Under the pieces are notes generated by a model. The model did not search any database, was not told the origin of the DNA, and saw only the letters and a program-made list of their open reading frames with translations. Position numbers and translations under genes: made by a program. Below, one piece after another: positions 1-6,948 of a stretch of 11,020 bases of DNA. This DNA is from an uncultured Flavobacterium sp. (GTDB lineage Bacteria > Bacteroidota > Bacteroidia > Flavobacteriales > Flavobacteriaceae), in the NCBI GenBank assembly GCA_945957245.1, contig CAMFLD010000053.1, forward strand, positions 1 through 11,020, read 5' to 3'. How positions within the stretch are numbered: the first letter of the stretch is position 1; every line of letters begins with the position of its first letter.

Positions 1-537
1 ACCCAAAGATTTGTATACCTGTCGCAATTTAGAATCAAGCAGCACTTTTTGCAGCTGGTACAATTCTAATTGCATTTGAAGTCTGATTTGCTTTTTGAGA
101 GTCGCCGGATGCAGCGCCCTGTTTGCTTTACGCTCTATGTGCTGCAGTGCCGGGTGCGGAAGTTCTTCCTTCTCATCCGCCCTTTTGGTCAGGAAATTAA
201 TAAGTTGCAACGCCTGCATCCGGGCCTGTTGCTTTCGTTCAAAATCCTCCAGTTGTTGCGAAGTACGCCGAATCTGGATTTCGATATCCTTAATCATACG
301 TTCCAAAATAAGTTGCTTCTGAGGCTGTTGTTCCGCCAGTCTTTTCGATTTTTGAGCCTTTGCTTCGTCCGATTGCGCATGGGCCAGCAGCTCGGCCAAC
401 AGGTATTTGGCCTCAATAGGCAAATCGCCTTTTCCCGATTCAAACCGAACCAGCATGCTGCGGTTCACCCTGAGGAGCAAAGCGAGTTCACCCTGCGTAA
501 AACCCAGCAGGGAGCGCATTGTATGTTGTGTATGCAT
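1..537 (-). CDS. XRE-type helix-turn-helix protein, C-terminus beyond the left edge
   Basis: Probable DNA-binding regulator. The reverse strand is open from an ATG at 537-535 to position 1, giving 179 codons with no stop, so the C-terminus lies outside the window. Residues about 8-50 read as a Cro/CI-type helix-turn-helix: LLGFTQGELALLLRVNRSML followed by a third-helix-like RFESGKGDLP (about residues 31-40). Residues about 55-179 are rich in Gln, Lys, Glu and Leu and look like a long helical, probably coiled-coil, region. A second in-frame ATG at 519-517 is an alternative start; an in-frame stop lies 9 bases upstream of the first ATG, so little extension is possible. The gene is divergent from hsdR and faces the palindromic repeat array, so self-regulation or control of the restriction operon is a reasonable inference. 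A target is not proven. The domain call is based on pattern only. Confidence 0.8.
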   Translation of the reverse strand, partial: MHTQHTMRSLLGFTQGELALLLRVNRSMLVRFESGKGDLPIEAKYLLAELLAHAQSDEAKAQKSKRLAEQQPQKQLILERMIKDIEIQIRRTSQQLEDFERKQQARMQALQLINFLTKRADEKEELPHPALQHIERKANRALHPATLKKQIRLQMQLELYQLQKVLLDSKLRQVYKSLG

Positions 538-543
538 CAGCTG

Positions 544-555
544 TTAGTTAACTAA
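544..555. promoter_or_regulatory. Perfect 12-bp palindrome before the HTH gene
   Basis: TTAGTTAACTAA is perfectly self-complementary and lies seven bases upstream of the HTH gene start, in its leader. It could be an operator for that regulator. In such AT-rich DNA a 12-bp palindrome can also occur by chance, so the call is weak. Confidence 0.3.
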
Positions 556-600
556 TTATGATGGCAAGTAAAGGGGCTTACTATTTTGCTGATAAAATTA

Positions 601-805
601 TACTACTTTTCTTAAATATTTTAAATTTCAGAATAAAATTTGTACACTTTTTTGAACATTTCTTTTCTCAAAAATAATTATGTTCACTTTTTTGAACATT
701 TTTGATTTCAGAAAAAAAATTGTTCCCTTTTTTGAACATTTTTTCTTTTTGAAAAAATTTTGTTCACGTTTTAGACCCATTTTTTTACCGTAATTTTTTT
801 GTTCC
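601..805. repeat. Tandem imperfect 40-bp repeat array with palindromic cores
   Basis: Copies begin at 641, 681, 721 and 761, an exact 40-bp period. The core is TGTTCA-CTTTTT-TGAACA: 641-658 has TGTACA on the left arm, 681-698 is perfect, 721-738 has TGTTCC on the left arm, and 761-778 keeps the left arm but has lost the right. A more decayed copy fits 601-640, sharing the ATTTCAGAA-type second half with 681-720. A trailing half site, TGTTCC, occurs at 800-805. Together they fill the divergent promoter region between the HTH gene and hsdR. Spaced inverted half sites in register are what an array of operators for a dimeric regulator would look like; the HTH protein next door is the obvious candidate. 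That the repeats exist is directly visible; their function is inferred. Confidence 0.8.
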
Positions 806-822
806 TACACTCCAAAAACAAA

Positions 823-839
823 TTTTACTATTAGTAAAA
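823..839. promoter_or_regulatory. Inverted repeat upstream of hsdR
   Basis: TTTTACT-ATT-AGTAAAA is a perfect inverted repeat with 7-bp arms and a 3-base centre. It is distinct from the TGTTCA-type repeats to its left. It may be a binding site for a second regulator, or simply a chance product of AT-rich sequence. Confidence 0.3.
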
Positions 840-934
840 AAAATAAAAGTAAAACATAGAAAATGCTGTTTTTTTTGTAAGTTTATCTTTCGGTAAATTA
901 CGGAATACTATTCAAAATATACCGCTATTATGTT

Positions 935-964
935 TTGACACCTTTTAAAAAAAACCTATATTTC
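935..964 (+). promoter_or_regulatory. Bacteroidota-type promoter candidate for hsdR
   Basis: TTG at 935-937 (within TTTTG) is followed after 19 bases by TATATTTC at 957-964. This is one mismatch from the TAnnTTTG minus-7 element of Bacteroidota, at an acceptable spacing from TTG. If used, transcription would start near position 970, leaving almost no leader before the ATG codons at 974 and 980. It is a motif match only. Confidence 0.4.
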
Positions 965-973
965 GACACACAA

Positions 974-3900
974 ATGATTATGACCAGAGAGTATCAAATA
1001 GAAGAGCAATTACTAAGCAGGCTGAAAGATTTAAAATATACCTATCGTCCTGATATTCGGGACCGAATAAGTCTTGAACAGAATTTTCGTGAAAAGTTTC
1101 AGGCGCTGAACCGGGTGCGGTTAAGTGATGCCGAATATGCCCGACTGCGGGATGAAATTGTAAACCCCGATGTTTTTAAAGCTTCTAAAACCCTAAGGGA
1201 GCAACAATATTTTCAGCGGGAAGACGGTACTCCCCTCCATTATACCCTAGTCAATAACAAAGACTGGTGCAAAAACGAGTTTGAAGTCATCAACCAGTTG
1301 CGCATGGATACCGAGAGTAGCAACCACCGTTATGATGTCATTATTCTGATTAACGGCGTGCCAGTGGTGCAGATAGAATTAAAAACGCTGGACATCTCGC
1401 CCCGTAAAGCCATGCAGCAAATCATCGATTATAAAAAAGATGCCGGCAATGGCTATATGAATTCCTTAATGTGCTTCATGCAGTTGTTTGTAGTGAGCAA
1501 TGACAGCAATACCTACTATTTTGCCAACAACCAAATGCAGCACTTTCAGTTTAATGCCGATGAGCAGTTCCTGCCCGTTTATAAACTGGCCGACCTGGAC
1601 AACAAACCCATTTCAGGCTTAACGGAGTTTACCGAAAAATTCCTGAGCAAATGCACGCTGGGCGAAATGATCAGCAAATACATGGTACTGGTAGAAAGTG
1701 AGCAAAAACTTTTAGTAATGCGCCCCTATCAGATTTATGCCGTAAAAGCCATTGTGAACTGTATTGAACAAAACCGTGGAAACGGCTACATCTGGCATAC
1801 TACCGGAAGCGGAAAAACACTGACTTCCTTCAAGGCCTCAACACTCTTAAAAAGCAATAACGATATTGACAAATGCCTGTTTGTCGTAGACCGCAAAGAC
1901 CTCGACCGACAAACCCGGGAAGAGTTTAACCGATTCCAGGAAGGCAGTGTGGAAGAAAATACCAATACCGAAAGTTTGGTAAAGCGGTTACTTTCTACGG
2001 ATTATGCCGATAAGGTAATTGTAACTACCATCCAGAAACTGGGTTTGGCACTCGATGGTACCAACAAAAACAACTATAAAGAACGTTTAGAGCCGTTGCG
2101 CAACAAACGTATTGTCTTTATTTTTGACGAATGCCACCGCTCCCAGTTTGGAGACAATCATAATGCCATAAAGGAGTTTTTCCATAACTCACAGTTGTTT
2201 GGCTTTACCGGAACGCCTATTTTTGAGGAAAATGCCACTTACAAAAAAGTAAACGGCGAAATAGGTACTTATAAAACTACCGAAGACATTTTTCAGCAGT
2301 TGCTTCACCCCTACACCATTACTAATGCTATTGAAGACCGCAACGTACTGCGTTTTCATATAGATTATTTCAAAGGACAGGGCAATATCGACCCGAAGCC
2401 CGGCGAACCACTGGCGCAACAGGCCGTGGCGGAGGCCATCCTGGAAAAACATGATGCCGCTACACAACACAGGAAGTTCAATGCCCTGTTTGCCACGTCT
2501 TCCATCAACAATGCTATAGAGTATTACCAACTGTTCAGACAACTGCAACAGCAAAAGGCAGCCGAAGACGAAGATTATACTCCGTTAAATATTGCCTGTG
2601 TGTTCTCTCCTCCTGCCCAAGCTCTGGCCGCCAATGGCAGCGACCCGAAAAATGTAGCCGATATTAAGCAGCTACAGGAAGACTTAGAACACGAAAAAGC
2701 AGACAATCAGGTAAATCCTGAAGAAAAGAAAAAGGCTTTAATGGCTATTATGGCCGATTATAATGACCAATATGGTACCAATCATACCATAAACGAGTTT
2801 GACAGCTATTATCAAGACGTACAGAGCCGTATTAAAAACCAAAAATACACGAATAAAGAGGTTCCGCACAAAGACAAAATTGACATTGTGATTGTAGTAG
2901 ACATGCTGTTAACAGGCTTTGACTCTAAATTTTTAAATACGCTTTATGTAGATAAAAATTTAAGGTATCATGGCCTCATACAGGCCTTCTCCCGGACTAA
3001 CCGTGTGCTCAATGACACTAAGCCTTATGGCAACATTCTCGATTTCCGCTCGCAGCAACAACAGGTCAATGAAGCCATCACGCTCTACTCCGGAAGCCAT
3101 AAAGAAAGAGCCCGTGAAATCTGGCTGGTAGACCCTGCCCCTGTCATTATAGAAAAATACAAAAAAGCTGTAGAAGCCTTGGGCATTTTCATGAACAGCC
3201 AAAACCTCGTGAACGAACCACAGGAAGTGTATAAAATAAGTGGCGACAAGGCACGGATTAACTTTATCAAAAACTTTAAGGAAGTACAAAAGTTAAAAAC
3301 GCAGCTGGATCAATACACCGATTTAGATACAAAACAAAAAGCGTTAATAGAAAACATCCTGCCCGAAGACAAACTGCGCTCGTTTAGAAGTTCTTATTTA
3401 GAAACAGCCAAAAAGCTCAAAGAACTGCAGGATAAAAGAGGAGAAGATACCCCACCCGAAATACAACAGCTCGATTTTGAATTTGTACTGTTTGCCTCTG
3501 CCCTGATTGACTACGATTACATCATGGGACTCATTGCCGACAATACCGACCCGAAATCAAAAAAGCAGAAAATGACCAAAGAGCAGTTAAAACAACTGTT
3601 AAGTTCCAGTGCTACACTGATGGACGATAAGGAAGATTTGAGTGAGTATATAGACGGCTTGGACTGGAATCAGGGTCAGGACGAAAAACAGTTGAAACAG
3701 GGCTACGAACTATTTAAAGCCGAAAAAAACAACAAAGCCGTAGCTAAAATTGCCAAAACGCACGGACTCGAAACCACCGCCTTAAAAGCTTTTGTGGATG
3801 ATATTATGAGCCGTATGATATTTGACGGAGAAAAACTAACCGATTTATTAGCCCCGCTGGAACTGGGCTGGAAAGACCGCCGTGTAAAAGAATTAGCCCT

Positions 3901-3976
3901 TATGGACGACTTAGTACCCTTATTGCAAAAACAGGCGCAGGATCGTAAAATATCAGGATTGGAAGCGTATAAATAG
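974..3976 (+). CDS. hsdR: Type I restriction enzyme, endonuclease/translocase subunit R
   Basis: Motor and nuclease subunit of a type I restriction-modification complex. With HsdM and HsdS it binds unmodified target sites, translocates DNA using ATP and cuts at a distance. The 1000-residue protein has the family order and length. The N-terminal PD-(D/E)xK nuclease shows D121 and E135-x-K137 (RYDVIILINGVPVVQIELK). The superfamily 2 helicase core has Walker A GSGKT at 278-282, DECH at 385-388, a TGTP motif soon after, an LLTGFDS segment, and QAFSRTNR (motif VI) at 670-677. The rest is a charged, helical C-terminal region of the kind that contacts HsdM. The frame is open back to a TTG at 935, but ATG 974 (or 980, MTREYQ...) fits the usual N-terminus better and the TTG overlaps a promoter-like element. 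It is the first gene of the operon and appears intact. Confidence 0.95.
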   Translation: MIMTREYQIEEQLLSRLKDLKYTYRPDIRDRISLEQNFREKFQALNRVRLSDAEYARLRDEIVNPDVFKASKTLREQQYFQREDGTPLHYTLVNNKDWCKNEFEVINQLRMDTESSNHRYDVIILINGVPVVQIELKTLDISPRKAMQQIIDYKKDAGNGYMNSLMCFMQLFVVSNDSNTYYFANNQMQHFQFNADEQFLPVYKLADLDNKPISGLTEFTEKFLSKCTLGEMISKYMVLVESEQKLLVMRPYQIYAVKAIVNCIEQNRGNGYIWHTTGSGKTLTSFKASTLLKSNNDIDKCLFVVDRKDLDRQTREEFNRFQEGSVEENTNTESLVKRLLSTDYADKVIVTTIQKLGLALDGTNKNNYKERLEPLRNKRIVFIFDECHRSQFGDNHNAIKEFFHNSQLFGFTGTPIFEENATYKKVNGEIGTYKTTEDIFQQLLHPYTITNAIEDRNVLRFHIDYFKGQGNIDPKPGEPLAQQAVAEAILEKHDAATQHRKFNALFATSSINNAIEYYQLFRQLQQQKAAEDEDYTPLNIACVFSPPAQALAANGSDPKNVADIKQLQEDLEHEKADNQVNPEEKKKALMAIMADYNDQYGTNHTINEFDSYYQDVQSRIKNQKYTNKEVPHKDKIDIVIVVDMLLTGFDSKFLNTLYVDKNLRYHGLIQAFSRTNRVLNDTKPYGNILDFRSQQQQVNEAITLYSGSHKERAREIWLVDPAPVIIEKYKKAVEALGIFMNSQNLVNEPQEVYKISGDKARINFIKNFKEVQKLKTQLDQYTDLDTKQKALIENILPEDKLRSFRSSYLETAKKLKELQDKRGEDTPPEIQQLDFEFVLFASALIDYDYIMGLIADNTDPKSKKQKMTKEQLKQLLSSSATLMDDKEDLSEYIDGLDWNQGQDEKQLKQGYELFKAEKNNKAVAKIAKTHGLETTALKAFVDDIMSRMIFDGEKLTDLLAPLELGWKDRRVKELALMDDLVPLLQKQAQDRKISGLEAYK

Positions 3977-3984
3977 TCTACCAT

Positions 3985-4055
3985 GATTAAAGGATTATAG
4001 GATGACAGGATTAATGAATTACGTGATTATTAAATAAATTAAAAGAATCAAATCA
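3985..4055. repeat. GATTA-rich low-complexity flank of the GxxExxY gene
   Basis: GATTA occurs four times, at 3985, 3993, 4009 and 4025, at steps of 8 or 16 bases, followed by two AATCA units at 4046 and 4051. The stretch fills the 84-bp gap between hsdR and the GxxExxY gene. The other end of that gene carries AAATCA units, roughly the reverse complement, so the cassette has loosely inverted flanks. A role in the spread of this gene family is speculative. Confidence 0.45.
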
Positions 4056-4060
4056 GCGCC

Positions 4061-4543
4061 ATGAAACATGAAGAGTTGACCCATAAAATTATAGGTGCCG
4101 CCATGGAAGTACACAAAACTTTGGGCAATGGTTTTCAGGAAGTAGTATATCAAAGAGCCCTGGCCATAGAAATGCAAATGCAGGGTATTCATTTTAGCAG
4201 AGAATAGGAAATGACGATACAATACAAAGGATTCAACATAGGGACAAGAAGGGTCGACTTTTTTGTAGAAAATACAATTATGACAGAACTAAAAGCAGTA
4301 ATTAATCTGGAAGACGTTCACTTGGCTCAGGCCATGAACTATGTAGAAGCTTATAACCTCAGCATTGGATTATTACTAAATTTTGGAGCCAAATCGCTAC
4401 AGTTTAAAAGAGTACACAACAACAAAGTATTGAAACATGATGCTAAAGGATTATTGGATCATACTGATTTTTTCAAAAAATCCACTAATACCAATAAATC
4501 AGGAAATCAGGTAAATCAAAAAAATCAAGGTTCAGACAAATGA
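4061..4543 (+). pseudogene. GxxExxY-family (PDDEXK-like) protein gene with an in-frame amber codon
   Basis: Read through one stop, this is a 160-residue protein of the GxxExxY family, small PD-(D/E)xK nuclease-like proteins of unclear role common in Bacteroidota. The name-giving motif is G24-F-Q-E27-V-V-Y30. Nuclease-like residues follow the break: VDFFV, then ELK in IMTELKAV. A TAG at 4205-4207 (codon 49, in SRE*EMTIQYKG) interrupts the gene; both halves are in one frame and homology runs straight across, so a single base change explains it. AAG, GAG or CAG would be the likely ancestral codon. An ATG at 4211, two codons past the stop, could start a 110-residue fragment, but this would lack the GxxExxY motif. 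The stop overlaps the hsdS start as ATGA, so translation of the 3' part may matter for hsdS coupling. The C-terminal tail (TNKSGNQVNQKNQGSDK) comes from AAATCA repeats and looks like read-in from a flank. Sequencing error or stop-codon readthrough cannot be excluded. Confidence 0.8.
4496..4527. repeat. Short AAATCA tandem repeat at the gene end
   Basis: AAATCA occurs at 4496, 4504, 4513 and 4522, steps of 8, 9 and 9 bases, often followed by GG. It encodes the Asn/Gln/Lys-rich tail of the GxxExxY protein, just before the hsdS start. It is roughly inverted relative to the GATTA units on the other side of the gene. Confidence 0.5.
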
Positions 4544-5802
4544 ATAAGCCCACACACCCACTAATACCCGAACTGCGTTTTCCTGAGTTTAAGAATGAAG
4601 GGGAATGGGAAGAGAAAACTATTGACAGTATAGGAAATGTAATAACTGGAGGAACTCCAAGTAAAGAAGAAAATCAATATTGGGGAGGTGATTTTGTTTG
4701 GGTTACTGCTCAGGACTTTAAAAAAAAATATATATCTGACTCTGTTTTGAAACTCACCAAAAAAGGTATGGAAAAATCTAGAGTGATTCAAAAAGATTCT
4801 ATTCTTGTAACTTGCATTGCTTCAATAGGATTAAATGCTATTAATAAAGTAGAATGTGCCACTAACCAACAAATTAATTCAATAGTCTGTTATTCTAATA
4901 ACTATTTTGAATTTGTATATTATGCAATTTCAAGAAATATAAACAGGTTAAAAAATTTAGCTGGTCAAACTGCTGTTCCAATAATTAGTAAAAGTACATT
5001 TGAAAAATTCTCTATTCAAAGTCCAAAATCTTACAGTGAACAACAAAAAATAGCGGACTGCCTTTCTTCTTTAGATGAGGTAATTGCGGCATACACGGAC
5101 AAACTGGAAAGCCTAAAACACTACAAAAAAGGGCTGATGCAAAACCTGTTCCCCCAGGAAGGCGAAACCGTGCCTAAGCTGCGTTTTAAAGAGTTTGAAA
5201 AAGATGGGGAATGGATTGAAGAAACATTAGGTAAAGTTGGAAAATTTTCAAAGGGAAAAGGTATTTCAAAAAACGATATAAATAATAATGGAAAATATTA
5301 TTGTATAAGATACGGGGAATTATATACAACTTATGGAGAAGTAATTGATGAAATAGTTTCGAAAACAAACTTAAATGATAATACACTTGTCTTTAGTGAG
5401 GCAAATGATGTAATTATTCCTTCATCAGGAGAAACACAAATTGACATTGCTAAAGCTTCATGCATAATTAAAAAAGGGATTGCAATTGGAGGTGACATAA
5501 ATATTTTTAAATCACCTATAAATGGTGTATTTCTTTCATATTATTTAAATAGTGCCAAGAAAAAGGAAATTGCTAAATTATCACAGGGTAATTCAGTTGT
5601 TCATTTGTATTCAAGCCAATTAGAAAAATTAATTATTAATTATCCTATATCAAAAGATAACACTCAAAAAGAACAACAAAAAATAGCTTCGCTCCTATCC
5701 TCTGTGGATGAGTTGATACAAGCCGTAACCGACAAAACAGACCGGCTAAAAACCCATAAAAAAGGGCTGTTGCAGGGACTGTTCCCTAAAGTTGAAGAAT
5801 AA
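4540..5802 (+). CDS. hsdS: Type I restriction-modification specificity subunit S
   Basis: DNA-recognition subunit; each of its two target-recognition domains reads one half of a split target sequence and positions HsdM and HsdR. The 420-residue protein has the classic duplicated design. The first half starts PELRFPEF, has a GGTPS...YWGG target domain (about residues 20-160) and ends in the conserved helix EQQKIADCLSSLDEVI at about 167-205. The second starts PKLRFKEF at about 212, has a different target domain (about 225-375) and ends with EQQKIASLLSSVDELI at 378-416. The start overlaps the preceding stop (ATGA), indicating translational coupling. The repeats are visible in the DNA: GAACAACAAAAAATAGC occurs at 5038-5054 and 5671-5687, and AAAAAAGGGCTG at 5125-5136 and 5758-5769. 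Both target domains are clearly more AT-rich than the conserved segments, as expected if they were swapped in by recombination. The target sequence cannot be predicted here. Confidence 0.95.
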   Translation: MNKPTHPLIPELRFPEFKNEGEWEEKTIDSIGNVITGGTPSKEENQYWGGDFVWVTAQDFKKKYISDSVLKLTKKGMEKSRVIQKDSILVTCIASIGLNAINKVECATNQQINSIVCYSNNYFEFVYYAISRNINRLKNLAGQTAVPIISKSTFEKFSIQSPKSYSEQQKIADCLSSLDEVIAAYTDKLESLKHYKKGLMQNLFPQEGETVPKLRFKEFEKDGEWIEETLGKVGKFSKGKGISKNDINNNGKYYCIRYGELYTTYGEVIDEIVSKTNLNDNTLVFSEANDVIIPSSGETQIDIAKASCIIKKGIAIGGDINIFKSPINGVFLSYYLNSAKKKEIAKLSQGNSVVHLYSSQLEKLIINYPISKDNTQKEQQKIASLLSSVDELIQAVTDKTDRLKTHKKGLLQGLFPKVEE

Positions 5803-5803
5803 C

Positions 5804-6946
5804 ATGAGTACCATTACCCTTTTTACTTCGTTACCGGAAGTGGCAGAACATTTCCGCAAAGACTTAACAGGCGACCATAGGTCGGAAAAAGACTTAATCC
5901 TTTTTTTTGCCCATAACGGCACCGGTAAAACCCGCCTGTCTATGGATTTCAAACAGTTGGGCAAACAATTTGATGCTGACGGTAATGTGACCCAACGGGA
6001 TACCTTATACTTTAATGCCTTTACCGAAGATTTATTCTCGTGGAATAACGATTTGGAAAACGATACCAACCGCTTTCTGAAACTCAACGCCGACTCCGCT
6101 TTTTTTGAAGGCTTACGCGAGCTGGAACTCGATGTTAAAATAGAATCCTTTTATAACAATTACACCGATATTAAATTTGACATCAACTATGATGAGGCCA
6201 CAGTGGTATTCTCCAGAAGCATCCTTGTAGAAGGTGTAGAACAAACCGTTGACAACATCAAAATCTCAAGAGGGGAAGAAACCCTGTTCATCTGGTGTTT
6301 TTTTCTGGCTATCTGCCAGTTGGTTATTGATAAAGACCCAGCTTATAACTGGGTGAAATACATTTATATTGACGACCCTATCTCTTCACTGGACGAAAAT
6401 AATGTTATTGCGATAGCCTGCGATTTATGCAATCTGCTTACTACAGAGGGCAACACTGTAAAAATAGTAATATCCACCCATCACAGCCTGTTTTTTAATG
6501 TGCTTTACAATGAATTTGGCCGAAAAGTAAAAAACAAACGCTATTTCCTGCACAAAAAAGACGCCGACACCTTTGCCCTGCAGGACACCAACGATACGCC
6601 TTTTTTCCATCATATTGCTACACTGAGCGAATTGAAAAAAGTGGTAGATACCAACCAGATTTACACGTATCATTTTAATTCTTTACGGAGTATCTTTGAA
6701 AAAACAGCTACTTTTTTTGGGTACGACAGAATTGACAGATGCATCAATGGATTAGAAGATGACGAGGTTCTTTTTGAAAGAGCGTTGCAGCTCTTCAGCC
6801 ACGGAAAATATTCTATCTTTGATCCTGTTGAAATGGGAGAAGACAACAAAGACTTATTCAAAAGGATTTTTAATGCCTTTGTAGCCAAATACGAATTTTC
6901 ATTTCCTCAGATTTTTAATGAGGAAAACCAACCCCACAATACATAA
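5804..6946 (+). CDS. prrC: PrrC-like anticodon nuclease (ABC-type ATPase plus tRNase domain)
   Basis: Predicted guard of the restriction system. E. coli PrrC is kept latent by EcoprrI and, when phage T4 Stp disables restriction, cuts tRNA-Lys at the anticodon and stops translation. This 380-residue protein is close to PrrC's length. Its N-terminal ABC-type ATPase has Walker A HNGTGKT at 37-43 with the RLSMDFK continuation, an ABC signature SRGEE at 155-159, Walker B IYIDDP with SSLDENN at 187-200, and a switch histidine in ISTHHS at 223-228. The C-terminal part shows R295, E299 (LRSIFEKT) and H333 (LFSHGKYS). This matches PrrC's Arg-x3-Glu...His catalytic triad, with the same Arg-Glu spacing and nearly the same Glu-His spacing. 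ATG 5804 lies one base after the hsdS stop; an in-frame TTG at 5792 overlapping hsdS is less likely. hsdM follows after two bases. Position right behind hsdS is the same as in the EcoprrI locus. The family call is strong; which tRNA is cut is inferred. Confidence 0.85.
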   Translation: MSTITLFTSLPEVAEHFRKDLTGDHRSEKDLILFFAHNGTGKTRLSMDFKQLGKQFDADGNVTQRDTLYFNAFTEDLFSWNNDLENDTNRFLKLNADSAFFEGLRELELDVKIESFYNNYTDIKFDINYDEATVVFSRSILVEGVEQTVDNIKISRGEETLFIWCFFLAICQLVIDKDPAYNWVKYIYIDDPISSLDENNVIAIACDLCNLLTTEGNTVKIVISTHHSLFFNVLYNEFGRKVKNKRYFLHKKDADTFALQDTNDTPFFHHIATLSELKKVVDTNQIYTYHFNSLRSIFEKTATFFGYDRIDRCINGLEDDEVLFERALQLFSHGKYSIFDPVEMGEDNKDLFKRIFNAFVAKYEFSFPQIFNEENQPHNT

Positions 6947-6948
6947 CA

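Noticed and set aside
70..555. Plus-strand open frame of 161 codons at the left end
   Set aside because: It is antisense to the HTH gene, whose reverse-strand translation shows a recognisable Cro/CI-type domain; the plus-strand product has no recognisable features.
601..805. Possible CRISPR array from the regular 40-bp period
   Set aside because: The periodic unit is contiguous and imperfect throughout; there are no unique spacers between conserved repeats, no cas genes, and copies diverge along their whole length.
788..903. Distant 9-bp inverted repeat CCGTAATTT / AAATTACGG
   Set aside because: The arms (788-796 and 895-903) are about 100 bases apart in AT-rich DNA; a match of this length is not convincing evidence of structure.
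935..973. TTG start giving hsdR 13 extra residues
   Set aside because: The TTG overlaps a promoter-like element, and the ATG at 974 or 980 gives the usual MTREYQ-like N-terminus of the family.
2189..3289. Minus-strand open frames inside hsdR
   Set aside because: They are antisense shadows of a clear HsdR coding sequence with all expected motifs on the plus strand.
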